Shown: one piece after another, positions 16,227-23,496 of the stretch | Layout: each line of letters begins with the position of its first letter | Position numbering within the stretch: position 1 is the first letter of the stretch | Source: Gilvimarinus algae | GTDB lineage: Bacteria; Pseudomonadota; Gammaproteobacteria; Pseudomonadales; Cellvibrionaceae | Assembly (NCBI RefSeq): GCF_030518215.1 | Contig: NZ_JAULRT010000060.1 | Coordinates: forward strand, 1 to 64,000 | Direction of reading: 5' to 3' | DNA length: 64,000 nucleotides | Notes under the pieces: model-generated | The model's database searches: none | What the model was told of the DNA's origin: nothing | Seen by the model: the letters and a program-made list of their open reading frames with translations, nothing else | Program-made: the position numbers and the translations under genes

Positions 16227-16290
16227 AGGCAATGGACACCAAAACCGCCGCTTCGCTTTGGTTTTGGCGCCACTGCTTTAGGCGTTATGT
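16214..16290 (+). other. attC site A
   Basis: R'' ATCTAAC (16214-16220, exact RYYYAAC) and R' GTTATGT (16284-16290). L'' AAAGGCAATGG pairs with L' CACTGCTTTA leaving one extra G unpaired, the extrahelical base typical of attC. The central arms CCAAAAC/GTTTTGG close the hairpin. 77 bp. Confidence 0.85.
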
Positions 16291-16325
16291 CAAAGCTAGA
16301 ACTGTACTAAAGGTAGGAGATTTGT

Positions 16326-18308
16326 GTGAAAACATTTCAGGGAACGGCAGAGATTACTGACGAAGGTGTCAAGAAGCATTTTAAAAATTATGAACCTTCA
16401 AATGCAATCTTTGAATTAGTATGGAATGGCTTCGATGCTAACGCTTATTCTGTGGATGTTGTCACCAACTTTAATGATCTCGATGGCCTTGAGTCAATTG
16501 AAGTTATTGATGACGGAGACGGCATTGATTTAAACAACTTGAAGAATAGCTTTGAAAAATTCAATGAATCCACAAAGAAAGATGATGAAGATAAACATGG
16601 ATCTCACGGGAAAGGTCGATTGGCGTTTCATCGCTTGTGCGCATCTGCTAGCTGGTTTACAAAGAGCTCGGGACATAATGCTAAAATCGATATCGAAGCA
16701 AGCGCAATAAGAGATTATACGGGAGAGTACCTACAGGAAGGTGAGCAACATGCATAGCTCGTACCTCTAAAGTCTGGAACATGCGTTATTCTGAAGAATT
16801 TTACATCAAATCAATTGCCAACTGATGAAGAACTAATTGAAAAACTTAGCAAGGAATTTGGTTGGTATCTTGCCCTGAATAACGATAGAAATATAAAACT
16901 AAATGGGGTTTTAGTGGAAATTCCTTCGCATGATATCCACCAAAAAACCGTAAGAATATTGGAGCAAGGTTTTACCATAAAGGTGATCAGATGGGATGAT
17001 AAGCCTAGCTCAGAAAAATCATATAACTACCTTATAGCAAACAACAATAAAGTAATTACAAAAGAATTGAGCAAAGCCAACAATAAGGTTTCATTTCATA
17101 CAAGCGCCTATGCATTCTCTGAATGGCTGGATGGATATGATCCAGATACCCTTGAGTTAGATCCACATCATGATGAATCAAAAAAGGTTATTCGAGAAAC
17201 GTATCGAATAATGACGGAGTTCCAGCGAGAGATATACAAGAATTATCTTCGAAGATTTGTTGACGAAGAGATAACTAGATTTGAAAAGAGCGGATATTTT
17301 CCATCCTATACGGGGCTGGATCGTGAATACGCAGAATGGCGAAAAGAAAACACAAAAAAAATAGTGAAGGATATATATTTAGCAGATCCACAAGTTTTCA
17401 ATAGGCTTAGTGCTAAACCGGCAAAAATACTTATCAGGCTATTAGATAAAGTTCTTGTTTCAAATGAAAATGATACGATTTATGAGGTGCTTGAAGGTGT
17501 TCTAGATCTAACCTCAGAAAGTGTAGAAAACTTAGCAAAACAGCTTAAGGAAACAACATTTGATAATATTATTAGCACGATTGAATCCTTGCAGAGAAGA
17601 CAGAATGCGATTCATATGCTTAAAGAGGTAATGGATAATAGATTCTCAGAAGTATTAGAAACTCCTGATTTGCAAAAAATAATAGAAAATAATACTTGGC
17701 TATTTGGTCCTCAATATACAACTCTTGGGGCTGAGGAAAACACGTTTACCTCGGTTGCGAAGAATTTAAGGGGCAAAATAAAGGATATATATATCGTATC
17801 TGATAGCGATATTGAGGAAGGCGCAGATCTTGATGGCGCCAACAGGCAGGTTGATCTCTTTCTGGCTAGGAAAATTCCCACCTTTGACTCTGCGAACAAA
17901 CCGATATTTAAATGCGTGATTGTAGAGATTAAGAGGCCCAGCATATCGCTAAATAAAAAGCATCTTCAGCAAGTGGATGATTACTGTGAAATAATATCTA
18001 AGCATCCAGCTTTTGCGAGTGACAAGATGAAATTTGAAGTGATTCTTATTGGCAGAAAAATATCCAAAGATGATTTTCAAATAGGGCAGAGAATGAATAA
18101 CCTTAAGGATAAGTCTGAATTTGGTTTGGTCACGTACAACGACAAAATAAAGTGCTATGTTAAGGATTGGTATACCATATTTGATGAATTTGATCTTTCG
18201 AATAATTACCTTCTGAAAACATTGAATTCAAAGCTTGATGACCTTTCTGTTCGAGACACAACTGATATAGTTGTAGACCTTCAGAGTCGCAGGCCGCAAA
18301 TGACATAA
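16326..18308 (+). pseudogene. Cassette 2: GHKL ATPase fused to a Shedu-like (DUF4263) PD-(D/E)XK nuclease, interrupted by an amber codon
   Basis: One frame of 660 sense-or-amber codons from GTG 16326 (AGGAG, 6-bp spacing) to TAA 18306, broken only by TAG at 16755-16757 (codon 144). The frame is unchanged across it and continues with the GHKL-type GTCVIL strand, so a nonsense mutation or readthrough fits and a frameshift does not. N-terminal GHKL motifs: E30/N34/D37 (FELVWNGFDANA), VIDDGDGI at 60-67, and GSHGKG at 92-97. The C-terminus matches the Shedu/DUF4263 layout: a NNTWLFGPQY helix, then QVDLFLA (D510), VEIKRP (E534, K536) and QQVDDY. Shedu is a known anti-phage nuclease and MORC/GHKL ATPases are known partners of nuclease domains, so antiviral defence is likely. 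Without readthrough the products are a 143-residue piece and an unlikely TTG-started 497-residue piece. Confidence 0.8.
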
Positions 18309-18362
18309 CAATCGGCAGCACTCGGACGGCGCTACGCGCCGCCGGTGTGCCGGGCGTTATGC
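18303..18362 (+). other. attC site B
   Basis: R'' ACATAAC (18303-18309, includes the stop codon of cassette 2) and R' GTTATGC (18356-18362); six of seven positions pair. L'' GGCAGCAC pairs with GTGTGCC with one bulged G. The core GGCGCTACGCGCC forms a tight stem. 60 bp, the shortest of the array. Confidence 0.88.
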
Positions 18363-18380
18363 AGTTCAAGGAGCCGAACA

Positions 18381-18764
18381 TTGGCACATCAATGCCCTAA
18401 GTGCAAAGCCAAAAATGTTTCCGAAGTAATGATGTTCCAATTTTCGACTTCGCAATGCCCAGATTGTGGATACGAGTACTATTTGAGTCTTTGGTATAGA
18501 TTTTCAGTTCATGCTTTCGCCTGGTCTATTGGAATATTTGGCTTAGTGTTTACGTACTTAGTAGATGTGGATACCGCCTCCCACTGGCTTATCTATTTTT
18601 CACTATTTTTAATGCTCGCAGTCCCATTCTCTTACGCCTGCGTGGTTTACTATTTTCGTAGAGATGTATCGGCTGAAGTGGGTGTTCCTATTAGTCATGT
18701 TGTGGTCTTCTGGATGGCGACCTTAGCGACCTTTATTCCTGCCGCAATTTACACATACGGATAA
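18381..18764 (+). CDS. Cassette 3: zinc-ribbon membrane protein, unknown
   Basis: 127 residues from TTG 18381, which has an AAGGAG site 7 bp upstream; the longer frame from 18345 begins inside the attC and is rejected. An N-terminal zinc ribbon (CPKC at ~5-8, CPDC at ~27-30) is followed by three membrane segments (~40-60, 70-92, 106-125). Zinc-ribbon plus membrane helices is a layout seen in many small regulators and stress proteins, but no specific family is recognised. Confidence 0.65.
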   Translation: MAHQCPKCKAKNVSEVMMFQFSTSQCPDCGYEYYLSLWYRFSVHAFAWSIGIFGLVFTYLVDVDTASHWLIYFSLFLMLAVPFSYACVVYYFRRDVSAEVGVPISHVVVFWMATLATFIPAAIYTYG

Positions 18765-18766
18765 AT

Positions 18767-18851
18767 GCATAACAATCCAAGGCGGCGGGACATATTTTTG
18801 CTTCGCTGCGCTCAAAACGCAAAAATATGCCTCTGCTTGGGGGCGTTATAC
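18767..18851 (+). other. attC site C
   Basis: R'' GCATAAC (18767-18773) and R' GTTATAC (18845-18851), six of seven paired. L'' CCAAGGCGG and L' CTGCTTGG pair with one bulged G. The inner stem CATATTTTTG/CAAAAATATG is perfect. 85 bp. Confidence 0.88.
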
Positions 18852-18860
18852 GAGAGAAGT

Positions 18861-19286
18861 ATGATCTACGTACAGGATGATGATCTGAAATTACAGTTCA
18901 AGTTATTGGAGCACTTTGCTGGCAGTGATAGGTTTATCGTCGTGGCATGGCAATATCCTGAGGTCAATAAATCTCCTGTGCCTTTCTTTCCAACCAGCAT
19001 CGCTCATAGAAACTATGAGCCTGTAACAAAATACGAATATGGTGTAATTGCCAAGCATACGGAGCCAGCCAAGGCAAAGCCATCTATGATGGCCTATCTG
19101 GGAAACTTTAGTAAGGAAATTAGAAGTGCGTTTGATTCTATTTGCCTATACAAGGTTGGTAGTAGAGAGTGGTTCGCTTGTACTATAGGTCACGAGGGGA
19201 TGTGCTTTGTGAGAGATGACGCTTTTCTGCAGAAATTGCAAGGAAAAGGTTTCAATGCGTCAAGTAAACAGCCGGATTGGTGGTAG
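18861..19286 (+). CDS. Cassette 4: soluble protein of unknown function
   Basis: 141 residues from ATG 18861 (GAGAG site). The longer frame from 18765 reads through attC C and is rejected. No signal peptide or membrane helix. A mixed alpha/beta pattern with conserved-looking blocks FIVVAWQYPE, EYGVIAKH, AYLGNFSKEIR and GSREWFACTIGHEG. I do not recognise the family. Ten bases after the cassette boundary, a typical spacing. Confidence 0.6.
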   Translation: MIYVQDDDLKLQFKLLEHFAGSDRFIVVAWQYPEVNKSPVPFFPTSIAHRNYEPVTKYEYGVIAKHTEPAKAKPSMMAYLGNFSKEIRSAFDSICLYKVGSREWFACTIGHEGMCFVRDDAFLQKLQGKGFNASSKQPDWW

Positions 19287-19419
19287 CGTAAACAAAGCCA
19301 GCCAGCATCGCCCACTACGTGGGCTGGACAGCTTACAATCCGAACCTTTTGTGTTTCGCTGTGCTCTTTTTTACTCAAAAGGTGCTCCTTGTAAGCTGCC
19401 GCTGCTGGCGGCGGTATGC
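19287..19419 (+). other. Putative degenerate attC site D
   Basis: It follows the cassette 4 stop. The 5' box is poor (CGTAAAC); the 3' box GGTATGC differs from GTTATGC at one position. In between, CAGCTTACAA/TTGTAAGCTG and CCTTTTG/CAAAAGG form a long inverted repeat, flanked by GCCAGCCAGC/GCTGCTGGC arms. 133 bp. The boxes look decayed, so this site may no longer recombine. Confidence 0.5.
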
Positions 19420-19445
19420 AATCGGGAGGCTCAATTAAGTAGCAT

Positions 19446-19739
19446 ATGAGTATCGTGGAAATAGGGTTATGGATATTAGTTCCATTTTCTACAATGACTC
19501 TAGCGAGTCTGATTTTGAGAAAGAAACCTTGGTTTAAAGTAAAGCCGCTGTTTGTGGCGGCTCCAATTATTAGTTTTTTGTCTATATTGGCCGGTCCAAC
19601 TCTTATATGCTCAGCCACCTGTAGTATATTTGTTGGTACAACATTATTTTCGTTGTTAGTAAGTGTCTTCGTATTACTTATATTATTGCTAATACAGTTA
19701 CTAAAGCATCGATTTTCTTTAAGGCCTAGAAATGCATAA
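19446..19739 (+). CDS. Cassette 5: small membrane protein, unknown
   Basis: 97 residues, nearly all hydrophobic: three membrane segments at about 5-25, 35-53 and 58-88, with a basic C-terminal tail (KHRFSLRPRNA). Helix 3 is rich in Leu, Val and Ile. There is no convincing Shine-Dalgarno immediately upstream; a GGGAGG lies ~15 bp before the ATG. Small polytopic proteins without known function are common in cassettes. No family assigned. Confidence 0.55.
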   Translation: MSIVEIGLWILVPFSTMTLASLILRKKPWFKVKPLFVAAPIISFLSILAGPTLICSATCSIFVGTTLFSLLVSVFVLLILLLIQLLKHRFSLRPRNA

Positions 19740-19805
19740 CAAGTTTGTCAATTTCGACTTCGGCTGGACCTCGCTGACGCTCGGTCCATTACAAAGGCCT
19801 TAAAT
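19734..19805 (+). other. attC site E (R' box mutated)
   Basis: R'' GCATAAC (19734-19740) overlaps the cassette 5 stop. L'' TTTGTCAAT pairs with L' ATTACAAAG with one bulged C. The core stem is GGACC/GGTCC. The 3' box reads CTTAAAT: a good TTRRRY but with C in place of the invariant G at the crossover point. 72 bp. Confidence 0.7.
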
Positions 19806-19821
19806 TATTCAGGGAGTTGAG

Positions 19822-20139
19822 ATGATCAAAAATTATCTGGCCAAGAGAAGAATAAAGAAATTTCTGACTACAATGCCAAAGGTGTTAGCTAAGGATTATG
19901 GCGGCAATAGCGAATATAGCACTGGCCAGGTCGAAACTGCCTTTAAAAAACTTGGCTATAGCGAGGATGATTTGCACCAGGTTGCGATAGCTATATACTG
20001 TAACGAAGAGGCTGCAAAAGCATTTGGTATGAATGAGTCTCTTATTAAAAAGTACAAAGGCTATCCAGAAAGGCATAGAATAGCCTTCGATCATGCAACG
20101 GCGGGAAGTGGTTATGATCTTTCCGGTATTAATGACTAA
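19822..20139 (+). CDS. Cassette 6: small soluble protein, DUF6559-like
   Basis: 105 residues, start ATG with GGGAG upstream. A basic N-terminal helix (KNYLAKRRIKKFLTTMPKVLAKDYG) precedes a YSTGQVETAFKKLGYSEDD helix pair and an ALAIYCNEEA-type block. The arrangement recalls DUF6559, a small family I associate with Shewanella and Vibrio cassettes; this is from memory and unverified. Function unknown; probably a helical monomer or dimer. Confidence 0.6.
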   Translation: MIKNYLAKRRIKKFLTTMPKVLAKDYGGNSEYSTGQVETAFKKLGYSEDDLHQVAIAIYCNEEAAKAFGMNESLIKKYKGYPERHRIAFDHATAGSGYDLSGIND

Positions 20140-20250
20140 ATTTAACAAACGCAATCAGACGGAAATATTTTCCGTTGCTCGTTTTGCGCCGGTCGCTACG
20201 CTGACGCAAAACAATCCACTACAAATATTCGGGTGTTTCGGGTGTTATAG
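20140..20250 (+). other. attC site F
   Basis: R'' ATTTAAC (20140-20146, exact) directly follows the cassette 6 stop; R' is GTTATAG (20244-20250). The terminal stem GTTTTGCG/CGCAAAAC is perfect, and outer arms around GGAAATATTT and AAATATTCGG pair imperfectly. 111 bp. Confidence 0.75.
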
Positions 20251-20259
20251 TTTTCTTCC

Positions 20260-20595
20260 ATGAATCCAAAGTATCGTCGATATTTAAAATATGTAGTTTT
20301 AATCGTAGTTTTTGTAGTAGCTGCAGATCTTACACTAAGTCTTTGGCATGAACGAGATTCAGAGGCAAAAAATAGTCGGGAGTACTTGGCGGAAGAGCCT
20401 GCTATTCTTGCCAAAATTGGTGGTATCAACCAGGTGGAGTTCAAGCAAAAGTTAGTCTATCACGGCACTTCCACCGATCCTGGCTATATTCAATTTACAT
20501 ATTACTTGTCTAGCGTGCACGATGAAAATTATCTAGTACGAGTGCGGAAGTACAATAATACTTCGTATCAGGTGCATGAGCTACAGAAACTATAA
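20260..20595 (+). CDS. Cassette 7: single-pass membrane or exported protein, unknown
   Basis: 111 residues. A basic N-terminus (NPKYRRYLKY) and one hydrophobic segment (~10-28) look like a signal anchor. The remaining ~80 residues are polar with a beta-rich pattern (YIQFTYYLSSV, YLVRVRKYNN). The start is 16 bp into the cassette; no clear ribosome site is seen. No family recognised. Confidence 0.55.
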   Translation: MNPKYRRYLKYVVLIVVFVVAADLTLSLWHERDSEAKNSREYLAEEPAILAKIGGINQVEFKQKLVYHGTSTDPGYIQFTYYLSSVHDENYLVRVRKYNNTSYQVHELQKL

Positions 20596-20715
20596 CAAGG
20601 CAAATCTGCAAGGGCCGCGAACTTCACCCACTAAGACGTACACCTCGATGTCGCCGAAAATTTGGTGCCTGAATTCAGATCAAACGAGTGGCCGTTGAGC
20701 TTTTCTGCGTTATCA
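20590..20715 (+). other. attC site G, last in the array
   Basis: R'' CTATAAC (20590-20596, contains the cassette 7 stop) and R' GTTATCA (20709-20715). Long arms (AAATCTGCAAGGGCCGC on the left, GGCCGTTGAGCTTTT on the right) pair imperfectly. 126 bp. No further plus-strand cassette gene follows; the next gene is on the minus strand. Confidence 0.6.
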
Positions 20716-20738
20716 GATCGGAGGGAAAGGCTTGAGGA

Positions 20739-20764
20739 GCTCGCTGTCAGAAGCGACAGCGAGC
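20739..20764. terminator. Hairpin at the convergence of the array and the minus-strand gene
   Basis: A perfect 10-bp stem GCTCGCTGTC/GACAGCGAGC with a 6-base loop, 7 bp after the stop of the minus-strand gene. There is no T run on either side, so termination may be weak. Confidence 0.5.
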
Positions 20765-20770
20765 AAGCAC

Positions 20771-21310
20771 TTACTTGCAGAATATTCCGTATTCCGGTGA
20801 TCGTGCTGCACCTGCGTAGGGGCATGTACTGGTATAACCTAGATTTTGAAACTCCAAGCTACAGTGAGATCCGCATCTGGCTTGGTAGGTAGGGTTGTCA
20901 AGCATGCCGGGGTTTGACGAATTCGCACAAAATCCTCCGTGAACTTGCTGACCAGGCGTCTGGCAGGTCGGTTCTGGTGGGGGTGGTGGCGGTGTTGGTG
21001 TCACCTCTCTAAAAAAGCTAGGCGCTACCGGTTGAATACAGTCGCCCGTATAGAAAATGTTCTCTTCTGTTGTCAGGGTGCAGTTCTCGGTGTTGCCGTT
21101 GGAGTAACCGACAAACTCCTGAGTGGCCACTAAATCGCCGTTGGATTCCCGGCACTGTCTAACGATATTTCTGTACAAGTTACTGGGTGGTCCGTATGAG
21201 CTGATCACTGTCCAGCTACATGCAACAGGCTCAGCATCGGCTTTCGCACCGATACTTAAAAAGGCTAAGCAGCTAAAGAAAACTGCACCGGCTATTCTTG
21301 GTATTTTCAT
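20771..21310 (-). CDS. Secreted cysteine-rich protein, unknown
   Basis: 179 residues with a signal peptide (1-~25, ending GAKADA). About ten cysteines are distributed over two parts joined by a Pro-rich linker (TPTPPPPPPEP near 110-120). The N-terminal part has CSWTVISSYGPPS. The C-terminal part (GFCANSSNPG, CGSHCS) looks disulfide-bonded. ATG has a strong AGGAGATC ribosome site. It faces the cassette array. AT-rich like its neighbours but without a convincing attC, so I do not count it as a cassette. No family recognised. Confidence 0.6.
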   Translation of the reverse strand: MKIPRIAGAVFFSCLAFLSIGAKADAEPVACSWTVISSYGPPSNLYRNIVRQCRESNGDLVATQEFVGYSNGNTENCTLTTEENIFYTGDCIQPVAPSFFREVTPTPPPPPPEPTCQTPGQQVHGGFCANSSNPGMLDNPTYQARCGSHCSLEFQNLGYTSTCPYAGAARSPEYGIFCK

Positions 21311-21420
21311 ATGATCTCCTGAACTGTTATTGACGACTTCCGGTGTGAGTAGAAACCACGCAACCCACTAGCTAATCTGGCATTGAAGCCAGGTCTTTGG
21401 GTAAAGTAATGCATTTCACA

Positions 21421-22116
21421 TTAGTTAAACCCAAATCCTTTTTGATCGGACGAGAGGTAGTACAACGCTTCGCCATGATCAATTTCGTTGTTAATAATAA
21501 TTTGCGAGAAGTTTGCAGCTGCCAGCTCTTGAGTAAGAGCCATTGAAATTTCATTTGCATGGTCCTGGCTAACGACGCTGACCACTAGCTGACACTGGGT
21601 CGATTTGCACGTGGCTGACTTGAGAGCAATGTCAGAGAGGTTTTCATTGCTATAAAATAAGTTATGAATTCTATTTTCTTCTTCGATCGCCCATGTGAAG
21701 TCTTTCTCCTCGGCGTCGAAGCGTTTCCTCATTTCAGACCCTAAATCAAACCAAGGCTTATCTTCTTGTTGATCGGTTAACCAGGTTACGAATTCCTTAG
21801 ATTTTTTTTCCAGCTCATGCCGAGTCTTTATAGATTCAATGTTTTCTTGACTGAGGCGTTGCTGCTCTAGAAGCTTTTCTTCCGTGCGTTCAGACGCTGT
21901 CGATTGTTTTTGGGCGGGGACTTTGGAGGTTTTCGATGGTTTTTCTTGGGGTATTGAATTTAAGTCGCTTGAGCTTGTTTCTGGAGCAGGCAGGGCTTGC
22001 TCATCAACCGCTGCAGGCCGGGAGGCGACAATGGAAGAGTCGGCTTGGTGTTTTCCCAGGGAATAACCAAGTAAACCGGAGGCTACCACCAAAAATAGCA
22101 CTACTACTCTATGCAT
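21421..22116 (-). CDS. Single-pass membrane protein with coiled-coil region, unknown
   Basis: 231 residues from ATG 22116; a longer in-frame ATG (22245) precedes 43 residues unlike a leader. N-terminal hydrophobic anchor HRVVVLFLVVASGLLGYSLG, then a Ser/Pro/Lys/Gln-rich linker (~30-85), a charged, probably coiled helix (EEKLLEQQRLSQENIESIKTR), and a C-terminal domain containing CKSTQCQLVV, a C-x4-C pair. No Shine-Dalgarno upstream of this ATG. Likely periplasmic or extracytoplasmic after the anchor. Function unknown. Confidence 0.55.
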   Translation of the reverse strand: MHRVVVLFLVVASGLLGYSLGKHQADSSIVASRPAAVDEQALPAPETSSSDLNSIPQEKPSKTSKVPAQKQSTASERTEEKLLEQQRLSQENIESIKTRHELEKKSKEFVTWLTDQQEDKPWFDLGSEMRKRFDAEEKDFTWAIEEENRIHNLFYSNENLSDIALKSATCKSTQCQLVVSVVSQDHANEISMALTQELAAANFSQIIINNEIDHGEALYYLSSDQKGFGFN

Positions 22117-22518
22117 AAGGAAAATCCGTGTAAGGCTATCGTCCGGCCCTGAAAAAACATAAAGATACAAACAAACATTATTTAATGTACCAGAATGGTA
22201 ATGTATAACATACGAATTTAGGCGCCAAATTGTGTGGGCGCGCAAAAACGCGGGTTACCGTACTGCCTTTTGAGATGCCCTATGTGGGTAGTTCACGACT
22301 CATTATTTTCGGTTGGTGTCTTCTATTTGTTGACCGTTACAACAGATCATTCATTAGCAGTAGTGACAGAGAGTTAGAGCTTGGGTGTCAGATGGGCGCT
22401 CATATACTTATATTGTTTTCGGGCGCCGAGCAATTGCGTCAGCCAAATCGGGTGAGCTATTGGGAGGTCAAGTCACATTTTGTGTGGCGGGAGCAGAGTA
22501 AAACTTAAAAGGAAGTCC
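22117..22518. other. Intergenic, no supported gene
   Basis: About 400 bp. A 92-codon plus-strand frame (22230-22508) has no ribosome site and no recognisable domain and runs into the tRNA-derived repeat, so I do not call it. Nothing else stands out. Confidence 0.4.
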
Positions 22519-22588
22519 GGAAGGCATGGATGCCTGACATTCATCCGAGGATGCGACTTTGTAAAAATGAGATGGCGCACCCGGCAGG
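22519..22588. repeat. Partial duplicate of the tRNA-Arg 3' end and its downstream flank
   Basis: About 70 bp nearly identical to 22708-22777, which holds the downstream flank and the last ~16 bases of the real tRNA gene. Here the tRNA part stops after CCGGCAGG and switches to an unrelated GTGAGGCAAACGC sequence that also appears beyond the 5'-side repeats. Confidence 0.75.
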
Positions 22589-22761
22589 GTGAGGCAAACG
22601 CTTGAAAAGCACCGCTTTGCGCGCAGCTGAACGCCCCCGAGCTGTGGTTTGCGGCAGGTACAAATTCGCAGGAGCAGATTTGAACTTCCGGAGGAAGCCC
22701 GAAGGGTGGAAGGCATGGATGCCTGACATTCATCCGAGGGTGCGACCTTATAAAAAGGAGA

Positions 22762-22838
22762 TGGCGCACCCGGCAGGATTTGAACCTGCGACCAACGGCT
22801 TCGGAAACCGCTACTCTATCCTACTGAGCTACGGGTGC
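22762..22838 (-). tRNA. tRNA-Arg(CCG)
   Basis: 77 nt with encoded CCA. Acceptor stem GCACCCG/CGGGTGC, discriminator G, D arm with AGCTC...GAGT, anticodon loop TTCCGAA (anticodon CCG) on a 5-bp stem, T arm with GGTTCAAATCC. It closely matches my recollection of the E. coli CCG isoacceptor. It is the only complete copy; fragments of it lie on both sides. Confidence 0.92.
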
Positions 22839-23345
22839 GTGATACTGGTTTATTAAACTGGTCCAGAACCAGCTTTAAGCTTTCCGTAGCGCTCCGCGCT
22901 ACGGCTACTCCCTTCGCGGGGCTCAGGCCCGGTCTTTCAGCGCAGCTGAAAGCCGTTCGGCGGCACACAAAGCGGTGCTTTGTAGACGCTTGCCTCACCC
23001 TACTGAGCTACGGGTGCGTGATACTGGTTTATTAAACTGGTCCAGAACCAGCTTTAAGCTTTCCGTAGCGCTCCGCGCTACCGCTACTCCCTTCGCGGGG
23101 CTCAGGTCCTGCCTTCCGGCACAGCGCGGAAGGCTTTCGGCTGCGCGCAAAGCGGTGCTTTGCAAACGCTTGCCTCACCCTACTGAGCTAGGGGTGCGTG
23201 ATACTTGGTTTATTAAACTGGTCCAGAGCCAGCTTTAAGCTTTCTATAGCGCTCTGCGCGCTACCGCTACTCCCTTCGCGATGCTCGGGTCCGGTCTTTC
23301 TGCACCGCTGAAAGTGGCTTTCTGCGCGCACAGTGCTGCTCGCCC
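22820..23345. repeat. About 180-bp tandem repeats carrying the tRNA-Arg 5' end and its promoter
   Basis: Units begin at 22820, 22999 and 23179 with the same CCTACTGAGCTA block (antisense of the tRNA 5' end), followed by GTGATACTGGTTTATTAAACTGG and shared GC-rich hairpins such as CCGTAGCGC-TCC-GCGCTACGG (22884-22904). Unit 1 belongs to the intact tRNA; units 2 and 3 hold only its first ~19 bases. Unit 3 is the most diverged. No protein frame in this region is credible. Confidence 0.8.
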
Positions 23346-23411
23346 GGCGAGGGCGCATTCTACTAGCCCGGGCGCCGATCGTCTACGTTGGGGGGCGTTG
23401 GCTGTGGATTG

Positions 23412-23441
23412 TTCACCTTGGTGGGGGTTTCTGGCTATAAT
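23412..23441 (+). promoter_or_regulatory. Probable promoter of the cytochrome c5 gene
   Basis: TATAAT at 23436-23441 with TTCACC at 23412-23417 (18-bp spacer). It lies 56 bp upstream of the GTG start. Confidence 0.5.
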
Positions 23442-23496
23442 GGCGCGCCTGATATTAGTGCGGCGTAAACGCCGCCAACCAACAGAGGAAAGGTCC

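Larger units (their letters stand above)
15543..20709 (+). mobile_element. Integron gene-cassette array without integrase (CALIN)
   Basis: Seven consecutive AT-rich cassettes, all genes on the plus strand. Each is followed within a few bases of its stop codon (usually overlapping it) by an attC-like site: a 5' RYYYAAC-type box, palindromic arms of 60-133 bp with different sequences, and a 3' GTTRRRY-type box that begins the next cassette. Sites A, B, C and E show the one-base extrahelical bulge in the L'' arm that is typical of attC. No intI-like gene or attI promoter region is visible in the window, so this fits the published CALIN class (clusters of attC sites lacking an integrase). attC lengths vary, unlike Vibrio superintegrons. 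Confidence 0.8.

Noticed and set aside
16791-16815. Independent start for the nuclease half of the cassette 2 gene
   Set aside because: The TTG has no Shine-Dalgarno, the upstream ATG is in another frame, and the GHKL domain clearly runs across the stop.
21358-21430. Minus-strand attC between the two minus-strand genes
   Set aside because: GTTTAAC and GTTGCGT boxes are present, but the arms do not pair beyond a short CTGGC/GCCAG stem and CTAAT/ATTAG, and the second box is off consensus.
22230-22508. 92-codon plus-strand frame
   Set aside because: No ribosome site, no recognisable domain, and it ends inside the tRNA-derived repeat.
22835-23238. Plus-strand frames in the tRNA repeats
   Set aside because: They repeat the same translation because the DNA is tandemly repeated; no start signal or protein pattern.
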